Positions 32,866 to 44,448 of a stretch of DNA of 64,000 nucleotides are shown piece after piece. The translations under genes and the position numbers were made by a program. The first letter of the stretch is position 1; each line of letters opens with the position of its first letter. The notes beneath the pieces were generated by a model, which saw only the letters and a list, made by a program, of their open reading frames with translations, made no database searches and was not told the origin of the DNA. Source of the stretch: Lasiosphaeria ovina (Eukaryota > Ascomycota > Sordariomycetes > Sordariales > Lasiosphaeriaceae); NCBI GenBank assembly GCA_033439765.1, contig JAULSN010000001.1, positions 7,564,001-7,628,000 on the forward strand, read 5' to 3'.

Positions 32866-34108
32866 GATTATGGATTTTGTGAATTTTGTCTACTCGTTTA
32901 TGGGGAGGAGATCGGAATGTAGATAGACGTGGATAGGATTTTGTGTTTGTGTTGTTGGTTCCGGGGGAAAGGGGAAACCGAGTTGCGAAAAAAGATGTTA
33001 TAAGCAAGACGGACAGATGCTACCTTGACTACTACTAGCACATCTGTGTGTTATTTTTTCGACCTCGGGCACGGCGTGCCAGGATATTGGAGCTGCGGTC
33101 GGAGACACGATGAAGATGGAGACAAGGCCGGCGTGAGACGTGGTGGAGAGGGCAGGTGATGTCAGAAAACGACCGAGGCATTGCTGGTTGCGGTCTAGCG
33201 CGCCTCGAGGTGCATCTTGTGGTGCGTGCCTCTCCCCGCAGCGGCCTTTCACATGCTTTTTTTCTCCGCCAACTATCCGTATCCCGCGCCCATTGACCAA
33301 ACAGCACCTGAGTCGCCGGGGGGCCCTCGCTGACCATTGAGGCTTTGCCCCCCCTTCCATCTTGACCCTTGCCCCTCCAGGCCCCAGCGGCAATCCGCGG
33401 TTCTGGAACAAGCACGGGGCAGCTCTCACTGCGAGGAGTCTGGGGAAGCAGCGGCTGAGCTGACCGAGCTGGGTGCGGGACAGAAACCTGCCGAGACGCA
33501 TCGTGATTTGAAGAGGCTACCTAGGTAGGCACCGGAAATGGGAATAACATTCGCCAACACTAGGTTTTGCTCGTGTAGCCTCTCTCTCGCAAGGACTCAA
33601 CACCGGGCACTTTAGACAAGAAAAATGGAAAGCCGTTGGAATTGGAGACGCCCACGCGGCGGAATGTGCATGGCGCCATGCCGGGTCCGGCGGGCTTTCA
33701 GCCCCCCTTTTTTTCCCTTCTTCCATTGCTTTTTACTTTCTGGACCATGTGGTTGGTGTAGGCCACGATACCTAACGAACGGTCCGGAGCGGATCTCCAA
33801 CATCGTGGATAGACGCCGGCCCCGAGATGGACTCAGAGCAGCGGCTCACTCCCACGTCTACCTCGCTACTTTGCTAGGTAATGAAAACACCGAGGTGCGA
33901 TATGCAACACGCGAATCCGCGGCGACGGGACAACGACGAATCTCGTTATCACAACGGCCAAAGTTTACCTCGAGCAACTTTCCGTCGGGAGAAACCCAAA
34001 ATCATGTGGTGGTGGGAAACACCACCCCTCTTGCAGTGCGCGTCAACACATGGATATCATTGCATTCTCATAATAATAGAGTTATTTGTTTACTTTGCCT
34101 CCCTTCCT
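32866..34108. other. Intergenic region between thiolase and FBPase, no gene seen
   Basis: About 1.2 kb with the thiolase promoter and the FBPase 3' region. A TACCTAGGTAGG palindromic word is at 33519-33530. Frames at 33625-34131 are not supported by composition or motifs. Confidence 0.5.
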
Positions 34109-35385
34109 TTACTTCTTGTGGAACCCCTTGACCTTCTCCACCTCGTCATAGCTGCCCATGAAGATGCCTGCCCTGTCGTGGATGTTCTCGGGCACTACTT
34201 CGAGCATGCGGTTCATGTTGCTGTCGATCGCCTGGCCGCCGGCTATTTATGCAGAAGAAAAAACAGGAACTCGTCAGCCATTGTTATAGATACGTTTGCT
34301 TTTCCTTCAAAGTGGAAAATTTCGGGGATTCGGAGAGAAGGACAGGAGCTTACCGTTCTCAAACACCATGGCCATGGGGGCGCACTCGTACAGGATGCGC
34401 AGCTTCCCCTTGGGGCTCTTCTTGTCGGCGGGGTAGGCAAAGATGCCGCCGTAGAGGAGGGTGCGGTAAGCGTCGGCGACCATGCTGCCGATGTAGCGGG
34501 CGCTGTAGGGCTTGCCGTTGGTCTCGGGGCTGGGCTGCTTGAGCGACTCAAAGTAGCGCTTGACGTCGTCCTCCCAGTAGAGCGAGTTGCCCTCGTTGAC
34601 CGAGTAGATGGCGCGCCTGCGCGGGATGCGCATGTCGGGGTGCGTGAGGATGAACTCGCCGAGCCCAGTGTCGAGCGTGAAGCCGTTGACGCTGCCGCCG
34701 CGCATCGTGATGACGAGCTGCGCCGACGCCCCGTACATGGTGAACCCGGCCGCCACCAGCTCCGTGCCCGGCTTCAGGATGTCCTCCTTGGTGCCCGTCG
34801 ACCCCTCGGCCAGCTTGTGGATCCCGAAGATGGTGCCCACCGACACGCCCGCGTCCAGGTTGGAGCTGCCGTCGATGGGGTCGCACGCGAGCGCGTACCG
34901 GGCGTGCTTGGCGTCGCCGAAGAAGATGATCTCCTCCTCTTCCTCCGACACTAGCAGCGCGCACTTGCCGCTCGACCGCATCGCCTCGATGAATAGGTCG
35001 TTGCTGATGACGTCGAGCTTCTTCTGCTCGTCTCCCGTCGTGTTCATGGACCCCGCCAGCCCCGTCAGGTTCACCAGTGTCGCACGCCGGATGTAGTAGG
35101 CGATTGACTTGAAGGAGAACTGCAGCGCATGGCAGAGGAGGCTGCGATAGTTCGCTGGTTGTGAGCAAGCATACCCCAAGGAGAAGTGGTAGGTACCTGA
35201 CTAAAAAGGGGGGAAATGGAGAAGCGAAAATGGAGAGAGGGATGTATGTTGTTTACTCACGTGAAGTCCCCGGTGGCTTCCTTGTGCTTGACTTGCTCTT
35301 CGGTAAGAAATCTAGTGAGGGTGACGATGTGTGTGTTGATCTGCTCCCCTTGGGCGTCGCCGCTGGACGTTGTAAGTGACGCCAT
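34109..35385 (-). CDS. FBP1: Fructose-1,6-bisphosphatase
   Basis: Three exons on the minus strand, 35385-35261, 35141-34354 and 34242-34109; 348 residues, the usual length. It hydrolyses fructose-1,6-bisphosphate to fructose-6-phosphate, the committed cytosolic step of gluconeogenesis, and needs Mg2+. The metal/phosphate motif DPIDGSSNLD is at 129-138. NSLYWEDDVKRY and ARYIGSMVADAYRTLLYGGIFAYPAD are the conserved substrate-binding stretches. Junctions are confirmed by GDFT-LLCHALQFSF and FENAGGQAID. The N-terminus begins MASLTTSSGD without an obvious N-terminal Pro degron. In yeast this enzyme is repressed by glucose; no regulatory site is clear here. Confidence 0.96.
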
Positions 35386-36898
35386 TGTGTGGAGTGTAGG
35401 TTTCGCTCGCGAGGTATCCCGTAAGGCGACTTTGGGAACGGAGGCCAGTAACTTGAGATGTGTAGTGTATTGGATAAAACAAATCGACTTTCTCGTATCA
35501 GAACGAACCCAAGCTCGGTAATTCCCTCTTCTTTCACTCGAAAGTAAATGCTACTCCTTTTTTCCCCCAAGTTTGTTGCCGTCAATCGATCGCGAGAGAC
35601 TAAGGTTTGAGTTTGACTTATACGCAAGCCAGGCCAGGGGCTAGTTCGGAGGGGTTTGGCGGGGTTCGAATCAAGATGCAGATCGTCGTGCGAGCGTGAC
35701 GCGGATGGCAGATCAAGAACCCGGCAATATCCAACCGGGGAGAACAAGTGTGAGTAGACAGGCACGAGTCGATGGAGTGGCACAGCAAAGACGGACACGA
35801 GAGAATCCAAACAATGAAACAGGGACTCTTTGTACATTTTTATTCGAGCCAGGGCGGCGTACGCATCTTGTATTAAGGTAGGCAATGTGGGAGGGACCTG
35901 GGGAGGTGGGGACCTGGGGGAGCTTCCCGAGCTGCAGCCGTGATGGGCCGCCCGCCCCTCTGCCCCTCCATCCTCTCGGCCGCCATCGGCAAAGGCGCGG
36001 CTATGAATAAGACGACGAACGGGTGAATTCGATGGAACGTGGTTGGCGGCGGGTGCTTACACAGGTCGGCGTTTGTCCAATGGCCTTCTTCAGACTGTGG
36101 TTATGTGTAATGCGCTCCCGTTGTGCAGCTCTGGGCTTTCCCGTTGCGAATGGGCGGACAGGAGCAGGAGCTGGGTTCGGGACTCGATGGCCAATTCCGG
36201 CGAAGAGGACGCTGGCAAGCTCCCCGAAAAGAGCCCGTCGAGAGCCCAGGAGGGGGGCTGAGGACGAGATCCCGACGCGGGCGCCACTTTTGCAAAGAGG
36301 ATTTCCCGGGACGAAACGCGCGCGGCCAAGCGTGGCCGCATACGCTTGTGCCGAAGCTGCCTCGAGCTTGCCCAAAGCCCGGCAATTCTGGCGGGCCTCT
36401 GGGGCGTCAGGGGGAGGCATTCGCCGGGGCCAAGAAGTGTTTCCGGAACAACTTTGTGGCCCATGTGGTCTCTTTGGCCTGGCCCGGCTCACATGACCTG
36501 GGGTTCGTGACCCGCCAAGTTCGCTGTGTAGTGGTCTGTAACTAAGACGTGTATTCTCTTCTGCCCTCGTGACCTGTTGTTCTCCTTCGTCTCTCGTAAC
36601 AGAATGTCTTGGCTTCCAGGGTTTCCCCAAAGTGCTACAAGGGTCATCGAGAGTCACCCCTAACCCTGACCCGTTTGAAACATCAGCTCCAACAGTGACG
36701 TCACACAATGGGCGTGAACGTATGGTACGTGCATAATTACAGTAATAATACGCGGCACTGCCGGAGGGCGTCGAATGTTTCGTGTCGAGTGTTGGTTCTT
36801 CTGTCTGACTGAACTCCGAAAATGCATCTGATATGCACAAAGATAAGGAATGTGCGTGCGTGTACGTGGAGTTGGAGGTGGAAATATAAAAGTCTAGG
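35386..36898. other. Intergenic region, no gene accepted
   Basis: About 1.5 kb containing the FBPase promoter. Between 36001 and 36993 long overlapping frames occur on both strands because the DNA is GC-rich, but none carries family motifs and they contradict each other. I treat the stretch as non-coding. Confidence 0.45.
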
Positions 36899-38940
36899 TC
36901 AAGCCAATAGGCGACGTTCCACATTACGAACAAGATGCAGCCGAGGGTCGAGTCGGTGATGACTCGCCAGAGGGATGATATCTGGCACATCAAAGCCCGG
37001 CGTTAGCATGCGAGGGAGCCGGATGGGCCGGTCGTTCCCCCACACAGCAGCCCCGTCGCCCGTCTCCATCACCGCCATGTCAAGCGGCTTTGCTACGTAG
37101 CCCCCTTGTTCCGCGCCCGTTCGCCTCCAGTCCCCAAACCCAAAGTTCGGGTCGCTGATGGTGCTGCTCCTCATCGTGGCCATCTTGTCTCGAGACGGCT
37201 CCAAGTTGGCTTCGAGAATTCCTCCCGATATGCCAATGAAGAAGTTTGGCGCCACGTCTGAGGCTTTAGCGAGCGACCAGACGCTTGTCGGGCCGTTCCT
37301 GCGCGCTAACGAACTCGAAAGAAAGAAGGTAGCGTTCGGCCGGTAGTAAAGGTGCCTCGAGAGCGTGTGCCAATGGCACAATTCGCCTCGAAGATAATTG
37401 CAGGTCCCGGGGCCGTGGGTACTGCTACCAATGTCGGGTGGCTGGAGGAACGGCTGCGGAGGCGGCGAGAAGGGCGCTCGGTCGAGACATGGAAGCCCCG
37501 AGCTGTGGTAATAGCCTTTCGTCCACCGGAAATCAAAGACCTTGACCGTTGCCCCATTCATGCCGCCTCCTACAAAACGCTCTGTGCCGTACACCATTAG
37601 TGCCTCCATGTCAGCCCAAGGGTCTATGTTATCCTGATAAACGGCGTCAAACGGCGAAGAGGTGCGAATATCTTGAAGCCTGCGAGTACGGGTCAGCACG
37701 AGATCGGAGCAACTAGCTGTCCGGGGCATGTCGATTTCACTTACCTGCACGTGCCATCCCTCCAGGCGCTGAGCAGCAGACTTGTGCCGCCCTTGTTCCA
37801 TGCCTGCGGGTGGACAGGCTGCAGTGAATTCGGACAGATGTTGCTATTACGGGTACTGAACTGTTTTTCCACTTCTGGGTTCTTGGCAGTTGAGAGATAG
37901 GTCCATCCAGACGGGGTGATGGTCATGTAGCGGAGATTCTCCTTGTCGCCCTTCAGCGCCAGCGCCAATACATCACCTTGGCCCATCCATACCGCGCGGC
38001 ACAGCTGTGTAGAGCTTGAGTTAAAAGCCTCTTTTGCCAAGTCGTAAGTCGCAGATGGTGCTACTTGGGTGCTGCCATCCTCGGGGAGTTTGTAAACCAA
38101 GACGGTGGACCTTGTCGCTGCAGCAACCAGGCTCCCGGAGCCGCTATACGTGACATCCAAAGAGTTGACAGTATCCTGGTCTGTAGACTCCTCTGGCCTG
38201 GTGCCTGAGATGGCTTCCTCGCTGGAAAAAGCAGGACTGAACTTGGCAAGACGCTCGCCGAACCGCCCCGGCTCGGCAGACAGGAGGGCCAATTCTCCGT
38301 TGTCTCGTCCTGTTAGAATCGCCCGACCACCGGGGTGGGCTCCGTAGTGTCTCGCTATTGCTATTGCGCGGACGTCGTCATGGCCGGCTACGAGACCGAA
38401 ATCCTTGCCCTCGGATCTGAGCCAAGCGATTTTTGCCGGCCTGCCCCAGGCTCGTCGCTCGCGGTACCGGGCAACAACAGTCTCCCCGGCACCCCATACG
38501 ACCAGCTCTTCTTGTGTGTCGGGGTCGAAGGAAGCATCCAGGACGGGCTGGAAGAGGGCCCTCCGAGATGCGTGCTGGCGGGGCGCAGAAACAGGAACAA
38601 AGCTCTGGAACTGGAGCGCTCGCCTGTCCCAGCAGCGGCTCTGCCACGTAAGGGACTCGGCCAGCTGCCGCCAGTTGTGTTGGCCTTTTCTCGATTCAGG
38701 GACCGACATGGAGCTGAAGCCGGTTTTTACAAAAACCCTCCAGCCCTCGTCTCTCACGAGCTGGTGCAGTCGCCGACACGCCAGGGCCACGGATCGCATG
38801 TCCCGAGCGCTTTCGAGATTTGCCAGAACAAGGAGCAATATCTCGTTTGGCAGGTCCGCCAGGCCCTGGTTCGTGGTTAGTGCAGCCATCGCTAGTTCGA
38901 TGTCTTGCACTCTGTGGCGCTCTGTCCGTAAGCCGTCCAT
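36899..38940 (-). CDS. F-box domain protein
   Basis: Two exons on the minus strand, 38940-37745 and 37679-36899; 658 residues. The intron is 65 nt (GTAAGTG donor, CGCAG acceptor) and links GTC-R-LQDIRTSSPFD in frame. The F-box lies at about residues 27-70 (LADLPNEILLLVLANLESARDMRSVALACRRLHQLV). F-box proteins recruit substrates to SCF ubiquitin ligases through Skp1. The rest has repeated short beta-strand-like units (VAAATRSTVLVYKLPEDG; ALMVYGTERFVGGGMNGATVKVFDFRW), suggesting a degenerate beta-propeller as the substrate platform. I cannot name the substrate. The start MDGLRTERH is in the same frame with an earlier stop upstream; a second Met at residue 18 is also possible. Confidence 0.8.
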
Positions 38941-39555
38941 CCTCTCTTTCTTTTGGTTTATGTCTGGCGATGGTGTGATTGTGATTGTGATTGGTAACGA
39001 ATGGACCTGGAATTATTGTTAAATTCGTACATGGTTAGATGCAACCGGCGACGGTGATATAATTAAGGTAGATACTAGAGGCAGATATGGGGTTAGCAAA
39101 AGGATTTCTAACACTGCTGAAAGGGCGAATATCCTGGCTATCTTGTGGCAAAAGTGACTTAGGGAAGTCCGAGGTTGAGATCAACTTTTTTGACTCAGAC
39201 GGGATTTGCAAACCGAGTTGACAGGGCAAAATGAATACAGTATCGTGAATTCGAAATACCCTGAAATACAACTACCATTTCATGGTTGAACTTTATGGAA
39301 CCGAGTTGAAATCGTATCATACACGTATATACGATCTATTCCAGTACGTACACGGCTTAGCCCTGTACGGTTTCCAGGCTATGAGTAACATGCCTGATAC
39401 CAAGCGCTAGCAATGCACCTGTGCCAATACAACGGAGTGCTGCCTTCTCCAACGAGCCCACTTTGGTCACGGCAAGCGGCGCCATTGACAACCTCACGAA
39501 ACGCGACTTTCAGTTCTTTCCACCTCTCTCCCATCTCGAGAGCATCCCATCCGCA
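38941..39555. promoter_or_regulatory. Divergent intergenic region between F-box gene and FunK1 kinase
   Basis: A 615-bp interval between start codons on opposite strands that must carry both promoters. It is AT-richer than its flanks. No defined site is recognised. Confidence 0.45.
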
Positions 39556-41946
39556 ATGGCCGATCAACCGCGGTCAGAGATCATCAAGGACAATCCTATT
39601 GGGAAAGGCCTTGATGCCTTCCGCGCTTCATTCAGTTCGATCTGCGAAGGCGCGAGCGTCTCCTGCACTCCGGACGCGTTAGAGCAGCTTGGCCAAGAAG
39701 GTACGAAAAGACATCCTGCTTCCGTTCCAGCACGCTCCTCTGACCATTGTTCAGACCTCCAGAATGTCGTCCTCGATCTTCTTTTCGCTCTAGGAAACCT
39801 CCCTACGATTCGTTTCCTACGGTCAAAGACAGGCCATGGCACCCTTCGCAACGATCTCCTCAAACTGATCTCTGCTGTCAGTTCCGACGACTTCGACTTC
39901 GACTTCGACCGCATCAAGCCTCTCCTAAAGGCAGCCCTCGCCGATGATCCTGATGATGCGCTCATCTGGGACCGAGTCTACAATGCCGTCACCGAATCCA
40001 CCCCGCCTCCCCGACTAATAACCTCTTCCTTCCAACAAACCCCATGGCTGTACAACACGAGCGGCTTCGCGAACTCCTCCGAGTACCGCAAGGATGTGGA
40101 TAGAGTCCTTAGGGATGAGCTCGGCGCTCTATACGTCGGGCTTCCTCGATTCCACGAGGCATTTTTCGGACGGGTGGCAGGCCTTAAGATAGCATCCGAG
40201 GCCGTCTTCAAGAAGTGCATGGAAGGCAGCGAACCACTCTTTAGTAATGGGTGGAGCGGATGGCCAACAGATGCAAATCAGGACGATGTCTTGAGCTGGT
40301 TTGCGGAATTGAACGAGAAACTGGCGATATTTGCAGAAGAGTACAAGTCGACTCCGACATATCGACGAAGGCCACTAGCACAACCCAATAAGCCGATCCA
40401 GGGCTCCACAGCAGAACGTAAGTTGGATGTCGGCTTCGTAGACGACCCCAAGGCTGGAAAAGACTCGAAATGCCACTGGTCGCACATCCTCGTACCAGGC
40501 GAGCTGAAGAGTAATCCTGCGGCAGATAAGGCCTCGAAGGCATGGCTTGATATCGGCACGTACGCGAGAGAAGTGCTCGCTGCTCAAGATACCCGTCGCT
40601 TCGTCTTGGGCTTTACTATCTGTGGATCTCTTATGAGGATATGGGACTTTGACCGGCTCGGGGGGATCGCATCCGAACAATTCGACATCAACAAAGATGG
40701 GCTGCAGTTTGTGTCTACGGTCCTCGGGTTTCTCTGGATGAGCGAGGAGGAGCTTGGCTTCGATCCGACAATCATGACGGCGAACGACAAGCGATTCATC
40801 GAGATTGAACGGGATGGTTTAACAGAGCGCCTTATCATTGACGAGGTGATGCAACGCGCACGTTGCATCGCTGGCCGGGCTACGACTTGCTGGAAAGCCC
40901 ATCGCGAAGGACACCCACAGACACCACTCGTCATTAAAGACTCATGGCAATACCCCGAACGCGATGAGGAGGGCGAATTGTTACGCGAGGCAACTGATCA
41001 AGGCGTTATTAACGTGGCCCGATACTACTACCACGAGACTATTCAAGTACACAGCACGGATGACGACATTCGAAGCAACGTCCGCGGAGGACTGGATGTT
41101 ACCACAGCTACGAACTACCGGCCGGAACGCTCAATGCCGCCGCCGAGTATAATCGCATCTAGGGCTTCACGGAGAGGTCGCAACAGTAGCCGCGCTACTG
41201 GCAAGAAGCGATCATCCAGCCAAATTGGCGCCCCCCTGCCCCCCAGCAAGCGATCCTGTTCGGCATCTCCAACGAAGGCTGGCGGCGACGCACTATCGAA
41301 TCGGGTGCATCGACGTGTCATTCTTCGTGACTATGGAAAGCCCATCTACAAGGCAAGCTCCCGATCTGCCCTGCTTGCTGCGTTGGAGGGCTGCATTGAA
41401 GGACATGAGTCCTTGCGGCGCAAGGCCGGCCTCCTTCACAGAGACATCTCCATCAATAATCTCATGATCAACGAGGACGACGACAACCTCTCCTGGCCTT
41501 CGTTCTTGATTGACCTGGACCTCGCCGTCAAAGAGCAACGAGAGGGCACCTCTGGAGCAAAGGGCAAGACCGGCACGAGGGCATTCATGGCAATCGGGGC
41601 GCTTCTGGGCGAGCAGCATTCTTTCATGCACGACCTCGAGTCATTCTTCTGGGTGCTCTTCTGGATATGCATCCACTACACTGGGCCGGACAAGTCCAGA
41701 CCTATTACAGAGTTCGACAAGTGGAACTACGTCGACACTGAAGAGTTGGCGAAACTGAAACTGGGAACTGTGGCGAAGGAGTCCCTTTTCATGAAAACAA
41801 TGACCGACAACTTCACGCCATACTACGAGCCACTTATCCCATTGTTGAACCGGCTGCGAAAGATTGTTTTTCCTAAGGGCGGGCCCTGGGAACGGGAGGA
41901 CGAGAAGCTCTACTCTCGAATGAGAGAAATTCTCTGGAAAGACTAG
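39556..41946 (+). CDS. FunK1-type fungal protein kinase
   Basis: Open frame of 796 residues from ATG 39556. FunK1 kinases are a fungus-specific family of unknown cell role, often present in many copies. Catalytic features: LLHRDISINNLMI near residue 630 (catalytic loop HRD..N), then FLIDLDLAV near 655, where DLD replaces DFG, and GTRAFMAIGALLG plus HDLESFFWVLFWICIHY as in the family. The N-terminal ~450 residues form the usual FunK1 lead region (LDIGTYAREVLAAQDTRRFVLGFTICGSLMRIWDFDRLG). A basic Ser-rich linker with RRGRNSS and KKRSSS lies near 530-575. A likely 54-nt intron at 39701-39754 (GTACGA donor, TTCAG acceptor) is a multiple of three; splicing would give 778 residues (QEDLQNVV). It sits at the edge of a repeat-rich stretch. 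Confidence 0.88.
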   Translation: MADQPRSEIIKDNPIGKGLDAFRASFSSICEGASVSCTPDALEQLGQEGTKRHPASVPARSSDHCSDLQNVVLDLLFALGNLPTIRFLRSKTGHGTLRNDLLKLISAVSSDDFDFDFDRIKPLLKAALADDPDDALIWDRVYNAVTESTPPPRLITSSFQQTPWLYNTSGFANSSEYRKDVDRVLRDELGALYVGLPRFHEAFFGRVAGLKIASEAVFKKCMEGSEPLFSNGWSGWPTDANQDDVLSWFAELNEKLAIFAEEYKSTPTYRRRPLAQPNKPIQGSTAERKLDVGFVDDPKAGKDSKCHWSHILVPGELKSNPAADKASKAWLDIGTYAREVLAAQDTRRFVLGFTICGSLMRIWDFDRLGGIASEQFDINKDGLQFVSTVLGFLWMSEEELGFDPTIMTANDKRFIEIERDGLTERLIIDEVMQRARCIAGRATTCWKAHREGHPQTPLVIKDSWQYPERDEEGELLREATDQGVINVARYYYHETIQVHSTDDDIRSNVRGGLDVTTATNYRPERSMPPPSIIASRASRRGRNSSRATGKKRSSSQIGAPLPPSKRSCSASPTKAGGDALSNRVHRRVILRDYGKPIYKASSRSALLAALEGCIEGHESLRRKAGLLHRDISINNLMINEDDDNLSWPSFLIDLDLAVKEQREGTSGAKGKTGTRAFMAIGALLGEQHSFMHDLESFFWVLFWICIHYTGPDKSRPITEFDKWNYVDTEELAKLKLGTVAKESLFMKTMTDNFTPYYEPLIPLLNRLRKIVFPKGGPWEREDEKLYSRMREILWKD

Positions 41947-42495
41947 AAGGACTTGGAGTAATGGACGAGGCAGGCGTATGTTGATCTGTATGTTGCCCTC
42001 TTCTCACCATGGTCCTCCCAGCTCACCTGTACGGTGGAAGCTCGCTAAGCTCGCTACAGGTTCTCGACTCGCGCAACATTTCACAAGACGTCATGGTTCA
42101 TCCACCTTACGTTAGAGCTCGGATCAATCAATTTGCTGGGTACGCAGCCGTTTTGCTGGAATGGCAGCCTGGAACACATAGTGTGACAGGCTGTGTGGGC
42201 CAAACAATATTAGCACTGTCTTTATGCATGATTGCTTGGAATTGAGATGGAGCGTTTTTGCCGTCGCAGAACTTCAGAGCATTTCGTACATGACTTTGCA
42301 GTACGCCGCTCCCCGCAGCTTTAGAGCTGTCAACTGAGAAGTAGAAGCAGTAGCGTAAGAAGTGGATATTACATAGGGCTATGCTACCAGGTAGGTGGTA
42401 CCTTAGGTATATACTTATCCAACTTAGAAGGGGCCAAAAGAATTTCTACCCCAATATAAGCTCTTGGACTTATTAAAGATACCTGGCTTCTTAGA

Positions 42496-42562
42496 CTTAT
42501 CTAAGAGAGCCCTTGCACCTATCTAAGACAGCTCTTATACCTGTCTAGGAGAGCCCTTAAAC
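42496..42562. repeat. Three tandem ~22-bp units
   Basis: Units begin at 42496, 42519 and 42541. Each has the form CT(T/A/G)(A/T)TCTA(A/G)GA(G/C)AG(C)CCTT followed by a variable end and AC. They differ mostly by transitions. Confidence 0.7.
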
Positions 42563-42641
42563 TTGTACCCTTCTGCCTCTAAATTTTCTAAAAGACCGTA
42601 AAAAGTACAAAATGTCAAAGAAAGGTACCGTACGGAGTACA

Positions 42642-42837
42642 TTCTCTCGAAACTCAGAGATTTGGACGGGGTGCAATCGTGGGAAGTCTCGAAGAGTAAC
42701 CAATAGTACTGGAGAAAAAAAGACACAGCCAAGCCCAACTCAGTGGATTTTGAGCTCTATTTGGTATGGGATTATTGGTTGCTCTCGCAAAATCCTCCAC
42801 AATCACACCCCGCCTAAATCTCCGAGTTTCAAGAGAA
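42642..42837. mobile_element. Inverted-repeat (hairpin/MITE-like) element, decayed
   Basis: The left arm 42642-42705 (TTCTCTCGAAACTCAGAGAT... to ...AACCAATA) pairs with the right arm 42773-42837 read on the other strand (TTCTCTTGAAACTCGGAGAT... to ...AACCAATA). Nearly all the differences I see are C/T or A/G transitions. The ~67-bp spacer has no coding content. Outer ends and target duplication are unclear, so the class is not set. Confidence 0.6.
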
Positions 42838-43298
42838 AATACGGCAGCAAAGGCGCGAGGGAACGTATTCTGTTAAGAGGCTTGAAGGTTAGCTTAAGAG
42901 GGATGCAATTTAATAGAAAGGTATGCTACACTCTGGAGTAAATTGGCGAAAGCTCTCGGTAGGCGCGGGTGTCGTTGTGCTCGGACACCGGGTGGCATGT
43001 GAATACAAAGGTAGTACCTGTAATCATCTCGTTATATCACGAGCTGCAAATTGTTCTTATCGCGCCACTTTGCATTTGTCCAGCAGGTTAGCAGTTGCGA
43101 AAATAAATGACATGCAATCGTATGCAAATTGACATGCTGCGTTGTCAGAGCCCTCACGAACACAATGTAGGTAAACGACGCATTTGGAGGTCATATTAGC
43201 ATATGGCGAAGGCACGGTCTGATTCCCTAACTAGTTTTGGTATTTCCATACGCCGCCCGAAAGTGCAACCACGCCAGTCCGTCCATTTCAATGCATCA

Positions 43299-44448
43299 TT
43301 AGACCTTGATGGCAGTCTCGAGAGCCTTCTTGCGCTTCTCGATCCGCTTCGTGGCCTTGTAGCCCATGATGCCACCGCCCCACTTCTTGCGCGCATCCTC
43401 GTTCTTCTCAAGATATCCCTCCTTGACGGCCGACACGAGCTTGGAGAGCTCGGTCTTGTCCTCCGAGCGGACCTCGGTAAGGGCCAGAACGGCAGCAGTC
43501 TGTAAAACGTATGAGCAGAGAAACTTGCTAAGTACCAGTGAGAATCACAAACCTTCTTGTGGACGACGGTTCCGAGTCTCGCCTTGCCCTTCACAATGGC
43601 GTAGGGGACACCCATCTTGCGGCACAAGGCGGGGAGGAAGATGACCAGCTCAATAGGGTCAACATCGTTGGGGATGAGTACAAGAGCAGCCTTCTTGTTC
43701 TCGATCAGACCAACAACGTGGTTGAGGCCGTACTTGACAACGTAGGGCTTCTTGCTGACGTCCTCCTTCTTCTTGCCCTCCTTGATGGCAGTCGCCTCCT
43801 TTAGGAGACGCTCCTTCTTCTCGGGCTTGGTCTCGGGGCGGTACTTGTTGAGGAGCTTGAAAGCCTGGGCAGCCGTGTTCTTGTCGAGAACGGTCTGGAA
43901 CTGGGCGATCGCAGGCGGCACCTTGAGGCGCAGGTTGAGGATCTTCTTCTGGCGCTGAAGACGGATATACTCAGGCCACTTCACCATGCGCGACAGGTTG
44001 CGGTGGGGCTGGATATCCTGGCCGATACCGAAGTTCCGGGTCCGCTTCTCGATGAGAGGGTTCTGTCGCTGTGTTAGCGGGGCATATTGGACATTTTGAG
44101 TATCGGGGTGTAACTGACCTTGGGGGCCTTCTTGGCACCAGCCTTCCCCTGGGGGAAGGGGGCCGGCGCGGCCTTCTTGCCTGTCTTAGCTTTGGGAGGC
44201 TATCATTGAGGAGAAGACATCAGTAAATGTTTTGAATCCATTGACTTCAGTCTTCGTGCACTCTAAAGAGCGGCCGGGTGGGCGTTGCCGCCACACCACG
44301 AGCCAGCTCTAGCCAATTCATCACCTGCGGCCTTGCGGCCGACAAGCGGAAAAACAATGCATCTCGAGAAATCCCAAGAGAATGTTTGCAATCGTGCGTC
44401 TAGGACGTCGTGCAGTAAGCAGGTATGCGACCGTCATGTACTCACCAT
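43299..44448 (-). CDS. RPL8: 60S ribosomal protein eL8 (RPL8 / L7a)
   Basis: Four exons on the minus strand: 44448-44446 (the ATG alone), 44199-44119, 44062-43553 and 43499-43299; 264 residues. It is a structural protein of the large ribosomal subunit of the L7Ae/L30e family, binding 25S rRNA. The N-terminus is [20 protein letters not shown], followed by [40 protein letters not shown] and the L7Ae core [34 protein letters not shown]. Codon use is strongly biased, as for a highly expressed gene. A 246-nt first intron starts right after the start codon, common in fungal ribosomal genes. It shares a divergent promoter with NCS6. Confidence 0.97.

Larger units (their letters stand above)
41947..43298. 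other. Intergenic, degraded-repeat DNA
   Basis: About 1.35 kb of AT-richer DNA after the kinase. It contains a tandem 22-bp repeat and an inverted-repeat element described separately, and no supported gene. This is the most repeat-like stretch in the right half. Confidence 0.55.

Noticed and set aside
36650..36670. CCCTAACCCTGACCC resembling telomere repeats
   Set aside because: Only about two units, flanked by ordinary sequence; no array.
36001..36993. 330-codon minus-strand frame, with shorter frames on the plus strand over the same DNA
   Set aside because: Mutually overlapping frames in GC-rich DNA with no recognisable domain; lies between genes as a promoter/3' region.
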